From an uncultured Bacteroidales bacterium (GTDB lineage: Bacteria; Bacteroidota; Bacteroidia; Bacteroidales; Bacteroidaceae), in NCBI GenBank assembly GCA_902778625.1, contig CACYYM010000013.1, positions 1 to 64,000 of the forward strand: DNA of 64,000 nt, written 5' to 3'. Position numbers and translations under genes: made by a program. Position 1 is the first letter of the stretch. Each line of letters begins with the position of its first letter. The notes under the pieces were generated by a model. That model saw nothing but the letters and a program-made list of their open reading frames with translations, searched no databases and was not told where the DNA came from. Of the stretch, positions 45,001 to 53,300 are shown piece by piece.

Positions 45001-45513
45001 ACGGTGGAAGAGGAATCGTTCGTTGGCTGCCGTGCCGTTGCTGCCGCTATAGGTTCCCACCATGTTCGTGCCGCCACGAAGATTCCAATAATAACTGGTA
45101 GCAATGGTGCTCTGGATGGAAAAAGCGCCATCGTCGCCCAATATGATGTTCCAGAACTCAGAATTGTCACCAAGAGGCTCGGTGGCAAGCGTCATGTACT
45201 TGTAGTATTTGTCATAGCGCCCAGTCGTATAGACAAGCAGGTCGCCCGTAGCTTCGCTGCGGAAAGTGTAGCCCGACTGTGTTTTCGTAACAATCCAATA
45301 GGCATCAGCTGTCCGCTCCTCTTCGCCTGTAACGTAGTAGATGTAAGGGTCGACACTATGATAAGCGCCCAAGCCCACATAGCCGTCCTGCTTGGTACAA
45401 GAAATATAATAAACGCCATCGGGAACAAGAGCGTCGGCAAAGGCTTGTATAGGAAAGCATCCAAGACATGCAAAGATGCCTATCAATAAAGAAGTTAAGT
45501 AACAGTTCTTCAT
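42037..45513 (-). CDS. secreted CotH-kinase-family protein
   Basis: 1158 residues with a signal peptide (about 1-26). A lectin-like N-terminal module (about 30-170) precedes a CotH kinase domain (about 385-740), with the signature KGRGNSSWSWPKKPYRLKF and LYLNGEYRGSYNFTEKV. CotH proteins are atypical kinases that phosphorylate spore-coat proteins in Bacillus; in Bacteroidetes they are secreted and of unknown target. Lectin-like beta modules fill the C-terminal half, ending YNLAGQRVGKQFKGIVI. Its upstream neighbour is divergent; the region between holds array H. Confidence 0.85.
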   Translation of the reverse strand: MKNCYLTSLLIGIFACLGCFPIQAFADALVPDGVYYISCTKQDGYVGLGAYHSVDPYIYYVTGEEERTADAYWIVTKTQSGYTFRSEATGDLLVYTTGRYDKYYKYMTLATEPLGDNSEFWNIILGDDGAFSIQSTIATSYYWNLRGGTNMVGTYSGSNGTAANERFLFHRKDGAPDPGPQPEVPVGEYAPIVFPDALHVYLSDGRIEAYPLEIVTGQSQQNGQLVIQTNIGQNYTYNLSDVVSVSEEKPDFPTFVSFKFAKKNNDQLFSAVNGEIADDVVSATIGAIGKRLTPTFGLSDDNATVYVDGKPQEEIGDRLRFDKDIYYLVAPNGCTILMPWESGNYIMKPYGRAYRVHVDWLTDRAEVPTIYINTSDGQPITSKDYFKDATIRIDGHDIFPSMEETAVQIKGRGNSSWSWPKKPYRLKFAEKQKPLGMTKGKSWVLLSNYQTGSMMSNAIGMKAANLMGAAAANHIVPVDLYLNGEYRGSYNFTEKVGFSNNSVDIVDETTAALLELDSYYDEPTGQKFKSSPYNLPINIKEPDFSEGLTQLTLENVQNSFNRFLSALYRGRDISPYVDVEQLVRFMMVNELTLNYEFYHPKSTFCYREDFFSEDSKYIFGPVWDLDWGFGYERNRSYFQSESTANYWSDMTSMEATAFIRDLRFKYEPMDDLYRQLWEEFMENDLQELLEYAQDYYDFAKNSFASNKTKWGDGTDYAAQAKTAASWLETRTQKIYEDIVNGVRPYIPDPIDPVDPVEFANNKLYTITCKRGDLILSYDYNGVEAGQSAWWTVEDYDKQFAIINIEGTSYLYSPHLKKYLRTGNVLNGEWVDMLGSPIIFDNSNPDGEYQYMMLTTTDSGSTLWFNNNTSTMVINGYSNPDDGNRWKITEVGDFDPTEALELASASLFAVTNRYIFNGEVVGTETHQMPRGSEPFAPSSEWENAFVSLVEPYDMPYQVTEDVTIDYEVQWFGPFMFSPSFDEAYWYNMTIRSDYFVGRQNSEPYYPSEVDEETLLYDGNYFWAFGGDPYHVKVYNYATGFSQTLTAVGDYGLMRTGDFAWDLIPLRDGFLLRKPGTEYCCLNQFGGTGGPLKFWDDKGSLTDNGSTFRIFEANASDISDLKDFSDLSDSDNGTYNLAGQRVGKQFKGIVIKNGRKVLVK

Positions 45514-45536
45514 GCTAGTTTAAGTTTTTTGCGCAG

Positions 45537-45544
45537 CAAAGATA
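45537..45544 (-). promoter_or_regulatory. -7 element of the CotH gene
   Basis: TATCTTTG on the minus strand, 23 bases before the start at 45513. No clear -33. Confidence 0.5.
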
Positions 45545-45608
45545 ATGTTTTTTTCGATATAACAGCATAAAAAGAGAAATAATCTTTGCTTATCGGAGCA
45601 AAAACGAA

Positions 45609-45718
45609 CGCCCCTCAAGGGAAAACCAAACGCCGCACGCGGGGATTGCAATCGCCGCACGCGGAAATGACCAACGCCGCACGCGGCGTTTTTCATCCCC
45701 ACTTCGCAAGCCACAAAA
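45609..45718. repeat. 22-base-period array (copy H), five units
   Basis: Five 22-base units. Three in a row begin CGCCGCACGCGG and then diverge. The cores match those in the six-unit tails of the 339-base elements, but no WTGTAAAG boundary motif flanks them. The array lies between the divergent CotH and LamG protein genes. No coding sequence was seen in 45514-45963. Confidence 0.7.
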
Positions 45719-45865
45719 CTTAAAAGAACAGAAGGTGACATTCCGACACAAAAGATGAAGGGGTAACAAACCATCTCGTCCGAAAGCAGCTAACACAATT
45801 TTACTCCTTCGAAGAAGAAATTTGGCTTTTTTTTTCAGCAAACATGTTTTTTTTCATAATTTCGC

Positions 45866-45895
45866 TTGCAATATTATAAATAATGTATATATTTG
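45866..45895 (+). promoter_or_regulatory. promoter of the LamG surface protein gene
   Basis: TTG (45866-45868), 19 bases, TATATTTG (45888-45895). This places transcription start near 45901 and leaves a leader of about 60 bases, which rules out the in-frame ATG at 45883. Confidence 0.75.
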
Positions 45896-45963
45896 CCGAG
45901 AAAAAGCATGCAGAAAAACTAATTTTATATTTAACCTATTTATTAACCAAAACAAAAACTATC

Positions 45964-48900
45964 ATGAGAAAAATCAAACTTCTCTTGACTGCCATGTTGG
46001 CAATGACAGCATGGACAGGCGTGATGGCACAGGACACAAACGACGCTGAATACGTCGCTGCAAAAGAAGCCATTACAGATGGTGCGACCTATCGCATCAA
46101 GACCACAGTGAGTGGCACAGATTACTATGTGACCACTGCCGGCGCGTTGACACAGAACATAGCCAACGCCGGAATGTTTGAAATCACTAAGACCTCAGGT
46201 GGCCACTTCGGCACAGGCTTCCGCATCAGCAGCGGAACAGACCGATTCACCAATCCTCCACTGTCTAACAACATGGCAAACCTGACTCCTGGTAGCTTCG
46301 CTCATTCTACCGGTGACCGTGGCGACTGGGAAAGACAGGTCCTCTACCTGAACAATAACGGCAAGTATGCAATCCGTTCCTGCAACGTCGTTGACGGCAC
46401 AAGCAGCTGGAACGACGCAGGCAGAACACACTGGAACGTTTACACGGTTGGTGATGTTGTTACTCCTCGCTACAACTACGAGAAGTACTACATCTGGGAT
46501 TTCGAAGGCCCTTTGACTACAGTCAATGTTACCTACAAACTCTTCGAGTCCGACGGAACAACACAGGTTAAGAGCGTTACCGTCAAGCAGGAAGCTAACA
46601 GCGCTGTTGACATCAGAAACGTCACTTGCTGGACCAACTACGGTTACAAGTTCGAAGACTTCCGCTATGATTACGTAGCAGACGGCACCATCGGCGCCAC
46701 AGACTGCGTAATCAAGGTAACCCGCACCCTGAAGCCCGGCACCGTAGGGGCTCTTGCTGACCTGAGCAACGAAAAAGCCTATGAAATCGGTTGCGAACGC
46801 GGCGCTTTCCTCGTAGCTGACGGCAAGATGATTGCACAATGTCTGGATGCAGCTGCAGCTGCTTCTCCAAGAGGCAAGTTCGCTGTCCTCAGCTTCGAAG
46901 GCAAGTATTTCCTCTACAGTGTTGATGAAGGCATGTTCGTGAAGAAGGACGGCTCATTGGCTAACAACATCTACACTGATGGCTTCAGCGCAGAAGACGC
47001 AGTCGTTCTCACAGAGCAGGGAGGCGGATTCTTCATGATGGCATTCAACGTTGCCGACCACACCATCAACGTGAACAGCAACCAGCCTCTGGGATACGTC
47101 ATCAACGCCTATAACACTCCCGACCCGGGCAACAAGTTCTTCATGGTCGCTGAGGCTAACTTCGATCCCACAAACGCACTGGCAACCCTGCAGGAGTTCT
47201 TCCATCCCACTCACTTCGTGAAGTATGTCATCAAGGAAGGCGAGAATGTTCTCTACACTTCTGAACCTCAGCCTACTTATGTCGGAGCACATTACACCGC
47301 TCTGCCCGAAGACTTCAAGCGTCCATTCTATACATATGCTGATATCGACGTAACAGTCGCTGACGTTGAAACAACCACCATCAATGTCGCAGCTACATGG
47401 GCCGGCCCGTTCGAGATTTCTACCGACTTCGCAAACGCTCATTGGTACGACATGGCTATGCGCAGCACATGGTACGTGACAAGTGCCGTGAAGGATGCCG
47501 ACGGTGCATACAAGACGCAGAACGCTAACACTATGGGCCTCGTGGAAGACTCCTATCAGTGGGCATTCATTGGCAACGGCTACGCTGGATTCAAGATTAT
47601 CAACAAGGCATGGGACGGAGGTTACAGCTTTGGTTGGAAGGACGCAGACGCAGTAAGCGGTGGCATTCCCACCATCATGTCTGACACCGAGGGCAACCAC
47701 GCATGGAGTATCGTTCCAAGCACCAACACATCTGTTCCCGAGGGCTCATTCTGCATCGGCGTTCCTGGCACAAACGTTTACATCAACCAGTATGGCGGTG
47801 AAGGCGGCAGCGTGAAGTTCTGGAACAGCACTGGCAACTACGGCGACGCAGGTTCTGCATTCACAGTATTCGACGTTCCCACAAACTTCGCTGAGTACCT
47901 CGTTGCAGATGGAATTGCTGATGTATTCACATCAACTGCTACAGGTTACTTCACACTTACCGAGGAAGCAAAGGCTCAGTTCGATCCCGCTTACCAGAAA
48001 GAGTGCTCCTTCGAGACCTACAAGGCTTTGACGGAACTCCTGAGCAAAACCACAAGCTATATCCTTCCCGCAAGCGGCTACTACCTCCTGAAGAACAAGA
48101 ACTATGGCACTTACATGGGCATCGACCCGAGCGACGGCAACTTCTATGGCAACTACAATGCCAGCGTTGTTCCTCAGCCCAAGCACGTTGTCAAACTGAC
48201 CTATGAAGGACTGAATGAAGCCGGTAACGTTCAATACTCCATCGGCTTGATGGGCGTATATGTTCCCGATGCTATAGCACAGAGCACACAGGTTACTGCC
48301 GTTGAGGACAACTGCAAGCTCACGCTCGTTGTTCCCGCTCTCGGTTACGCTGCATTCATGGGCGATCCCGAATCACAATTCTCTGCTCTGCACTGCGCAG
48401 GCGGTGGCTCTATCGTAGGTTGGGAATCAAGTGCTGACGCTTCTCAGTGGACAGTAGAGGTTGCTACAACCTATGACCTCACTGTTACCGAAGCTGGTTA
48501 TGCAACAGCTTACCTGCCCTTCGACGCAACTCCAGTTGCCACCACAAGCCCCAGCATTGAAATTCCTGAAGCTAAGGGTGTTTGGACATTCGACGACGGC
48601 ACAACAACTGGCACAGGCACTGCTACTTTGGCTGCTTCTTCTGGTGTAACATTCGATGGCGGCGCCGTTACCGTTCCCGTTGGTGACAAGCTCACAATGA
48701 CAACCAACGCTGGTGGTGACCTCAGCACATACACATTACTGATGGATGTCAATGTTCCTGCAGACAAGGGAAGCGATAGCAATCTGAATAGCTACACATC
48801 TCTCTTCTCGAACAAGCCCGCCAACGATGGCGACGGAAGCCTCTTCTTCAAGTGGACAACAAACGGCAGAGGAATTGGTCTCAACTATTGCGACTTAGGC

Positions 48901-49764
48901 TATAATGGCAACTTTGACTTAGGCACAACATACCGCGTAGTATTCGTATGCGTGGACAACGTTGCTACCGTTTATGTCAATGGCGCACAGGTTGGTCAAG
49001 CTACCGCTGCAAGCACCACACAAAGTCAAGACCACTGGACATTGCGCGACGCTGTTCTCTTCTTTGCCGACAACGATGGTGAAGAGAACGAGGTTGTATG
49101 CGACGAAATCCGCTTCTGGGATGTTGCCCTGACTTCTGCTCAGGTTGCAGGACTCAAGAGTGCTGGCTATACTCCTGGCGAAGGTGAGCTCGCTATTTAC
49201 ACTGCCACGATTACAGACGGTGCTGAAGGCATCACTCCTGGCGAATATGAGTACCTGACTCTGAACAAACTGGAAGGAACTGTTCCCGAAGCTACTCCTG
49301 TTATCATCAAGGCCGCTCCCAGCACCTACACATTCTGGATTGGCGAAGAGCCCGTGCCTGAGAATGGTCTGAGAATCCTCGAAATCGAAGTGGACGGCAG
49401 CGAAGCCCTCGTTAAGGCACTTGCTCCTGTTGACGATAACGACCTGATTGGTACATTCAAGCCCATCGAAGGAACTGACGAATACGTTCTCGGTCTGCCC
49501 AAGAACGCAGAAGAAGGCGACGACTACGGCTTCTGGCCTGTAACTCCTGGCACAACGATTCCCGCATGCAAGGCTTATCTGAAGCTTGAGGCTGGCAGCG
49601 GTGTCAAGGGCTTCCTCTTCGACTTCGACGGCAGTGCTACTGGCATCATGGCAATCGAAAACGCACAGACAACTGACGGCGCTATCTACAACTTAGCAGG
49701 TCAGCGTCTGAGCAAGATGCAGAAGGGCATCAACATCGTGAACGGCAAGAAGGTGCTGAAGTAA
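45964..49764 (+). CDS. giant secreted LamG-domain surface protein
   Basis: 1266 residues from the ATG at 45964, which begins a signal peptide (MRKIKLLLTAMLAMTAWTGVMA|Q). The N-terminal module resembles that of the large discoidin protein (DAEYVAAKEAITDGATYRIKTT). Several lectin-like beta modules follow; two have YxxNxYGGxGG-like segments also seen in the CotH protein. A LamG/concanavalin domain lies at about 870-1065 (GVWTFDDGTTTGTG ... VYVNGAQVGQ). The tail ends YNLAGQRLSKMQKGINIVNGKKV. No enzyme motif was seen. It is followed after 1 base by the 52-residue peptide gene. Confidence 0.75.
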   Translation: MRKIKLLLTAMLAMTAWTGVMAQDTNDAEYVAAKEAITDGATYRIKTTVSGTDYYVTTAGALTQNIANAGMFEITKTSGGHFGTGFRISSGTDRFTNPPLSNNMANLTPGSFAHSTGDRGDWERQVLYLNNNGKYAIRSCNVVDGTSSWNDAGRTHWNVYTVGDVVTPRYNYEKYYIWDFEGPLTTVNVTYKLFESDGTTQVKSVTVKQEANSAVDIRNVTCWTNYGYKFEDFRYDYVADGTIGATDCVIKVTRTLKPGTVGALADLSNEKAYEIGCERGAFLVADGKMIAQCLDAAAAASPRGKFAVLSFEGKYFLYSVDEGMFVKKDGSLANNIYTDGFSAEDAVVLTEQGGGFFMMAFNVADHTINVNSNQPLGYVINAYNTPDPGNKFFMVAEANFDPTNALATLQEFFHPTHFVKYVIKEGENVLYTSEPQPTYVGAHYTALPEDFKRPFYTYADIDVTVADVETTTINVAATWAGPFEISTDFANAHWYDMAMRSTWYVTSAVKDADGAYKTQNANTMGLVEDSYQWAFIGNGYAGFKIINKAWDGGYSFGWKDADAVSGGIPTIMSDTEGNHAWSIVPSTNTSVPEGSFCIGVPGTNVYINQYGGEGGSVKFWNSTGNYGDAGSAFTVFDVPTNFAEYLVADGIADVFTSTATGYFTLTEEAKAQFDPAYQKECSFETYKALTELLSKTTSYILPASGYYLLKNKNYGTYMGIDPSDGNFYGNYNASVVPQPKHVVKLTYEGLNEAGNVQYSIGLMGVYVPDAIAQSTQVTAVEDNCKLTLVVPALGYAAFMGDPESQFSALHCAGGGSIVGWESSADASQWTVEVATTYDLTVTEAGYATAYLPFDATPVATTSPSIEIPEAKGVWTFDDGTTTGTGTATLAASSGVTFDGGAVTVPVGDKLTMTTNAGGDLSTYTLLMDVNVPADKGSDSNLNSYTSLFSNKPANDGDGSLFFKWTTNGRGIGLNYCDLGYNGNFDLGTTYRVVFVCVDNVATVYVNGAQVGQATAASTTQSQDHWTLRDAVLFFADNDGEENEVVCDEIRFWDVALTSAQVAGLKSAGYTPGEGELAIYTATITDGAEGITPGEYEYLTLNKLEGTVPEATPVIIKAAPSTYTFWIGEEPVPENGLRILEIEVDGSEALVKALAPVDDNDLIGTFKPIEGTDEYVLGLPKNAEEGDDYGFWPVTPGTTIPACKAYLKLEAGSGVKGFLFDFDGSATGIMAIENAQTTDGAIYNLAGQRLSKMQKGINIVNGKKVLK

Positions 49765-49765
49765 T

Positions 49766-49924
49766 ATGAAGAAAGCATATTTAATTCCAGCACTGAAAGC
49801 AGAAGAGGCTCAGGCAGTCAATATGATTGCTGAAAGTCTGAAAGTCAACAAAGACAGCGATAAGACTGTCGATGGCGAAGATGCTCTGACAAAGGAAATT
49901 AACGCTTGGGACATCTGGGACTAA
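49766..49924 (+). CDS. 52-residue peptide, MKKxYxxP...NAWD family
   Basis: Small ORF starting MKKAYLIPAL and ending TKEINAWDIWD, rich in Lys, Asp and Glu. It begins 1 base after the stop of the LamG surface protein and ends 27 bases before a strong terminator. Its ends match those of the 57-residue peptide at 20618 (MKKxYxxP; KExNAWD), while the middle differs in sequence. No signal peptide or membrane segment is visible. Function unknown; the fixed pairing with a particular kind of large surface protein is the main clue. Confidence 0.7.
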   Translation: MKKAYLIPALKAEEAQAVNMIAESLKVNKDSDKTVDGEDALTKEINAWDIWD

Positions 49925-49951
49925 GAATAAACATTCCTTTGAATCTATAAC

Positions 49952-49989
49952 AAAAGGCAGCTCTCTCACAAAAGGGAGCTGCCTTTTTT
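49952..49989 (+). terminator. intrinsic terminator after the 52-residue peptide gene
   Basis: AAAAGGCAGCTC pairs with GAGCTGCCTTTT, followed by a T-run to 49989. Strong 11-12 base stem. Confidence 0.92.
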
Positions 49990-49990
49990 C

Positions 49991-50298
49991 ATGTCGAGTC
50001 GCAAAGCGTCTAACGCCGAGTCGCAAGGCCTCAAACGTCTCGTTACCAAACGCAGCACGTCGCGTTCATTATACATTCATGTATGTATAATTAAATATAC
50101 ATGTATCTATAATTAAATGTACATGTATGTATAATGAACCCCGCACACGGCGTCGAGTAACCCCGAATGAAGATCAAGGAAACGCCACATATGGAACAAG
50201 GTAACACTACGTATAAAACAAGGTTACACTATATATATAATAAGGTAATACCATATATATAATAAGGTGATACTTTGTATATAATAAGATATGGAGAC
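49991..50298. repeat. 22-base-period array (copy C), fourteen units with palindromic core
   Basis: 308 bases divide into fourteen 22-base units without any indel. Units 1-4 are GC-richer (ATGTCGAGTC, ACGCCGAGTC, ACGTCTCGTT, ACGTCGCGTT starts). Units 5-7 start ATGTATGTAT or ATGTATCTAT. Units 10-14 share a TATA-N-AA-Y-AAGGT-N-A-Y-AC pattern. GTTCATTATACAT (50064) and ATGTATAATGAAC (ends 50139) bound a 76-base palindrome. The array starts one base after the terminator T-run. No coding sequence was seen in 49925-50386. Confidence 0.8.
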
Positions 50299-50353
50299 AG
50301 GCTGAATTTTCAAAAAACATTGACAGAAGCGTACAACGTAATGAAAAAAATTG

Positions 50354-50361
50354 TAACTTTG
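50354..50361 (+). promoter_or_regulatory. -7 element of the DUF3472 protein gene
   Basis: TAACTTTG, 25 bases before the start at 50387. No -33 box at the normal distance. Confidence 0.5.
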
Positions 50362-50386
50362 CACGAACACTCAAACAAAACTAACA

Positions 50387-53300
50387 ATGAAACAGAAACT
50401 GACATTACTGTTGTGGCTGGCATTCCTGATGGCTATGCCGACCTTTGCCACAGACTGGCAAGCAAAAACAGACACTATCTGGCCGGCACGCCACTACCGA
50501 GAACTCAATGGAGAAGCATCGGGCAGCCAACGCTCGAACTCGTACATCAACTGGAACTACACCGAGGGAACCGTCCTCGTCTATGGCATTCACTTCCCGA
50601 CGGGACACGTCCGTGCCGACGCCGTGTTCAATGCAAAATATGGCAGGAACGTAACCTTCGGCGTCCGCATCGTGCATCCAGCCACAGGCACCGTCGTTCT
50701 CGAGACCTCTGCGACAAGCGACAAAACCTCGACAGCACAGCAGACGATGGAAATCATGCCCGACACCGAAATGCCCTACGACGGCTGGTATCGCTTCGAA
50801 CTCACTTGCCCGAACGGCTCGACCATGCTCGACCGCCTCAACCTCCTCCTCTTCCAACGCACCTCGACGCTCAACATCACCGACTCCGAGATATTCATGG
50901 CGCCGAGTGTTCACCTTTGGTGGAGCACTCAGGTTCCCGGAGCACCCACTGGGCAAGCCTATAATTGGACCTACCTCGAAGTGATGTACCCGAGCAGCTA
51001 CAAGCAGCCCGCCACCTACCAGATGGCAATCGGCACCGACGGCATGTACTCGGGCATACAGATGCCTAACCGTTCCGACGGCAGCTACGGACATACCGTC
51101 CTCTTCTCCGTCTGGGACAACGGCGACGTCGATGCCGACAAGAACCTGCCTGCCATCATGCGTGCCGGAGCCGTCGACCTCGGGCCAGAAGCCTACGGCA
51201 CACGTTTCGGAGGCGAAGGCACCGGCTCCAGCATACGCTACAATCGCGACGACCTCTGGGAGTTCGACCACTGGGTACAGTTCCTCTACAACGTTCGACC
51301 CGACATCATAAGCGTCACCAACGAGGACGGCACAGTCTCAGAATTCGAGAGCACCTTGCAATCCGTTTGGTTCAAGATGGCAGAGGAAGCCGACTGGCAC
51401 TACATGGGCACCCTGCGTATGGCAGGCGCCAACCGGCTCACAAGCGGCATCTACAGCTTCCTCGAGAACTTCGGCGACAAGGGCGGCAATCTGATGCGCC
51501 GCTGCTACTTCCGCAACGGAGCCATGCGCTCTGCCGCAACAGGCAAATGGTACGCACTGAACCATGCTGGCTATGGTCATACGCAAGGCAAGAACCAACG
51601 CAATTCACGCTACGACTATGGTCACGGCGTCACAGATCTCTTCGACAAGACTTTCTACCTCGAGACCGGCGGCTACATGGGAACACGCGACAGCCTCGAC
51701 ACCTGCGAAGCACCGACTATGGGCGAGATGCCCTGGGTCGACACCATCGATGTTGCCCGCTTGGAGCGCCGCGTTGACGAAGGCGTCCTGCACTACCAGA
51801 CGAAAGTCACGAATTCACGCATCGAAAAGACGCGCACCGTCTCCGACCCTGCCACATGGCAAGTCATCAGCTGGAGCGACGAAGAGACTGTCGGCGAGGA
51901 CGACATGGGACGCGCTGTCATGATTCTCGACGGCGACACGACAACCTACTATCACAACAAATGGAAGAACGGCACAGCCAACTATCCGCACAACTTCGTC
52001 ATCGAGGCACCCGACATCACCACGATTAGCATGATTGAACTCTATCAGGGCCGTACAAGCAAATATCGTGCGAAAGCCGTCGTGCTGTCCGTCTCCGACA
52101 ACAACAGCCAATGGACAACCGTCGGACGCTTCAATATCGACGACGCAGAGTCGCCGCGCATTCAGCTGCCGGAGCCCGTCTCTGGCAAGTACTTCCGCTT
52201 GCGCTTCATGACTGGCTACGGCACGAACCTCGTCATCAACGAGATTTATTTCAAGCATGAATACCGCCTGGCCGACCTGCTCGACCTCACTCAGCAAATC
52301 ATCAACGAGTCGGACTCTTGGGGTGGATATGCTCCTGCCGACCTCGAAGCGTTGCTTGCGGTTTATGCCGACGGCACCTGCACCGACGCCGACGCCTTGC
52401 GCGAGGCAATCGAGGCACTTGGCGAGACAGCACAACCGCTTACCTACGGCATCGTAAACAAAGCTGAATCCTTCACACCGAAAGCCGTCTATCAGTTGCA
52501 TAACATTGCAGGACGCGGCGATATCATTTCGACGACGGACGACGTGCTGTCCATCGCCGCCTCCAACGTTGCCGATGCTCCCGAAGCATATCAGCAGCCA
52601 TGCGGTGTAACGAATCCTTACTGCAACTGGATGGTGCTGCACTCCGACAAGTACAACGAGAACTACCTCTATAACCTCGGAGCAAAGAAGTATCTTCGCG
52701 TCGAAGGTTCTGCAGTTACGCTCTCCGACACGCCCATGCCCATCACCGTCAAGAAGGCAGGCGACGGTTTCGCAATCAATATCAGCAACAAGTATGTCAG
52801 CATCAGCGCAACCTCTGAGACACCTGTCGTACTCGCCAATTCCGCAGGCACAAACGGCATCTTTCAGCTGCGCACGAACCAATACATGAGGCCCGACGAG
52901 AGTACAATACAAGAACTCAACACGGAAGCCGAGCGGGCGCTTCACGACGACGTCTCGACCCTGCTCTTCCAACAAGCTCTGGAGACCTACGCAAAAGCCT
53001 TCGTGTGCCAGGCCGACCTGACCTCGACGCTCGTACGCAGCAGCACGTCGCTCTCGTCGAACGCCAACTCGACGCAACAAACGGAGCATAACCTTGCGAA
53101 ACTTATCGACAAGAAGACGAGCACATACTACGAGACGTGGTACAGCGGTATCACGTGGCCCGACGAGATGTCGTACATTCAGGCGCACATCACCCCTGCC
53201 CTCTCTGCCTTTGCCTTCAGCTTCACGCCCTCGCAGAACCCTGAGTATGGTCTGCCCGACACGCCTCAGGATATCGTCGTCTATGCCTCTTCAAACACTC

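Noticed and set aside
45883..45963. Upstream ATG for the LamG surface protein
   Set aside because: It overlaps the promoter (TATATTTG at 45888-45895) and would place the signal peptide internally.
49991..50298. The 22-base arrays as CRISPR arrays
   Set aside because: There is no constant repeat alternating with unique spacers, units are too short and diverge gradually, and no cas genes are present.
50275..50964. A 229-codon plus-strand frame overlapping the start of the DUF3472 gene
   Set aside because: It is a shadow in another frame: Arg/His/Pro-rich composition, no signal peptide, and the overlapping frame has clear domains.
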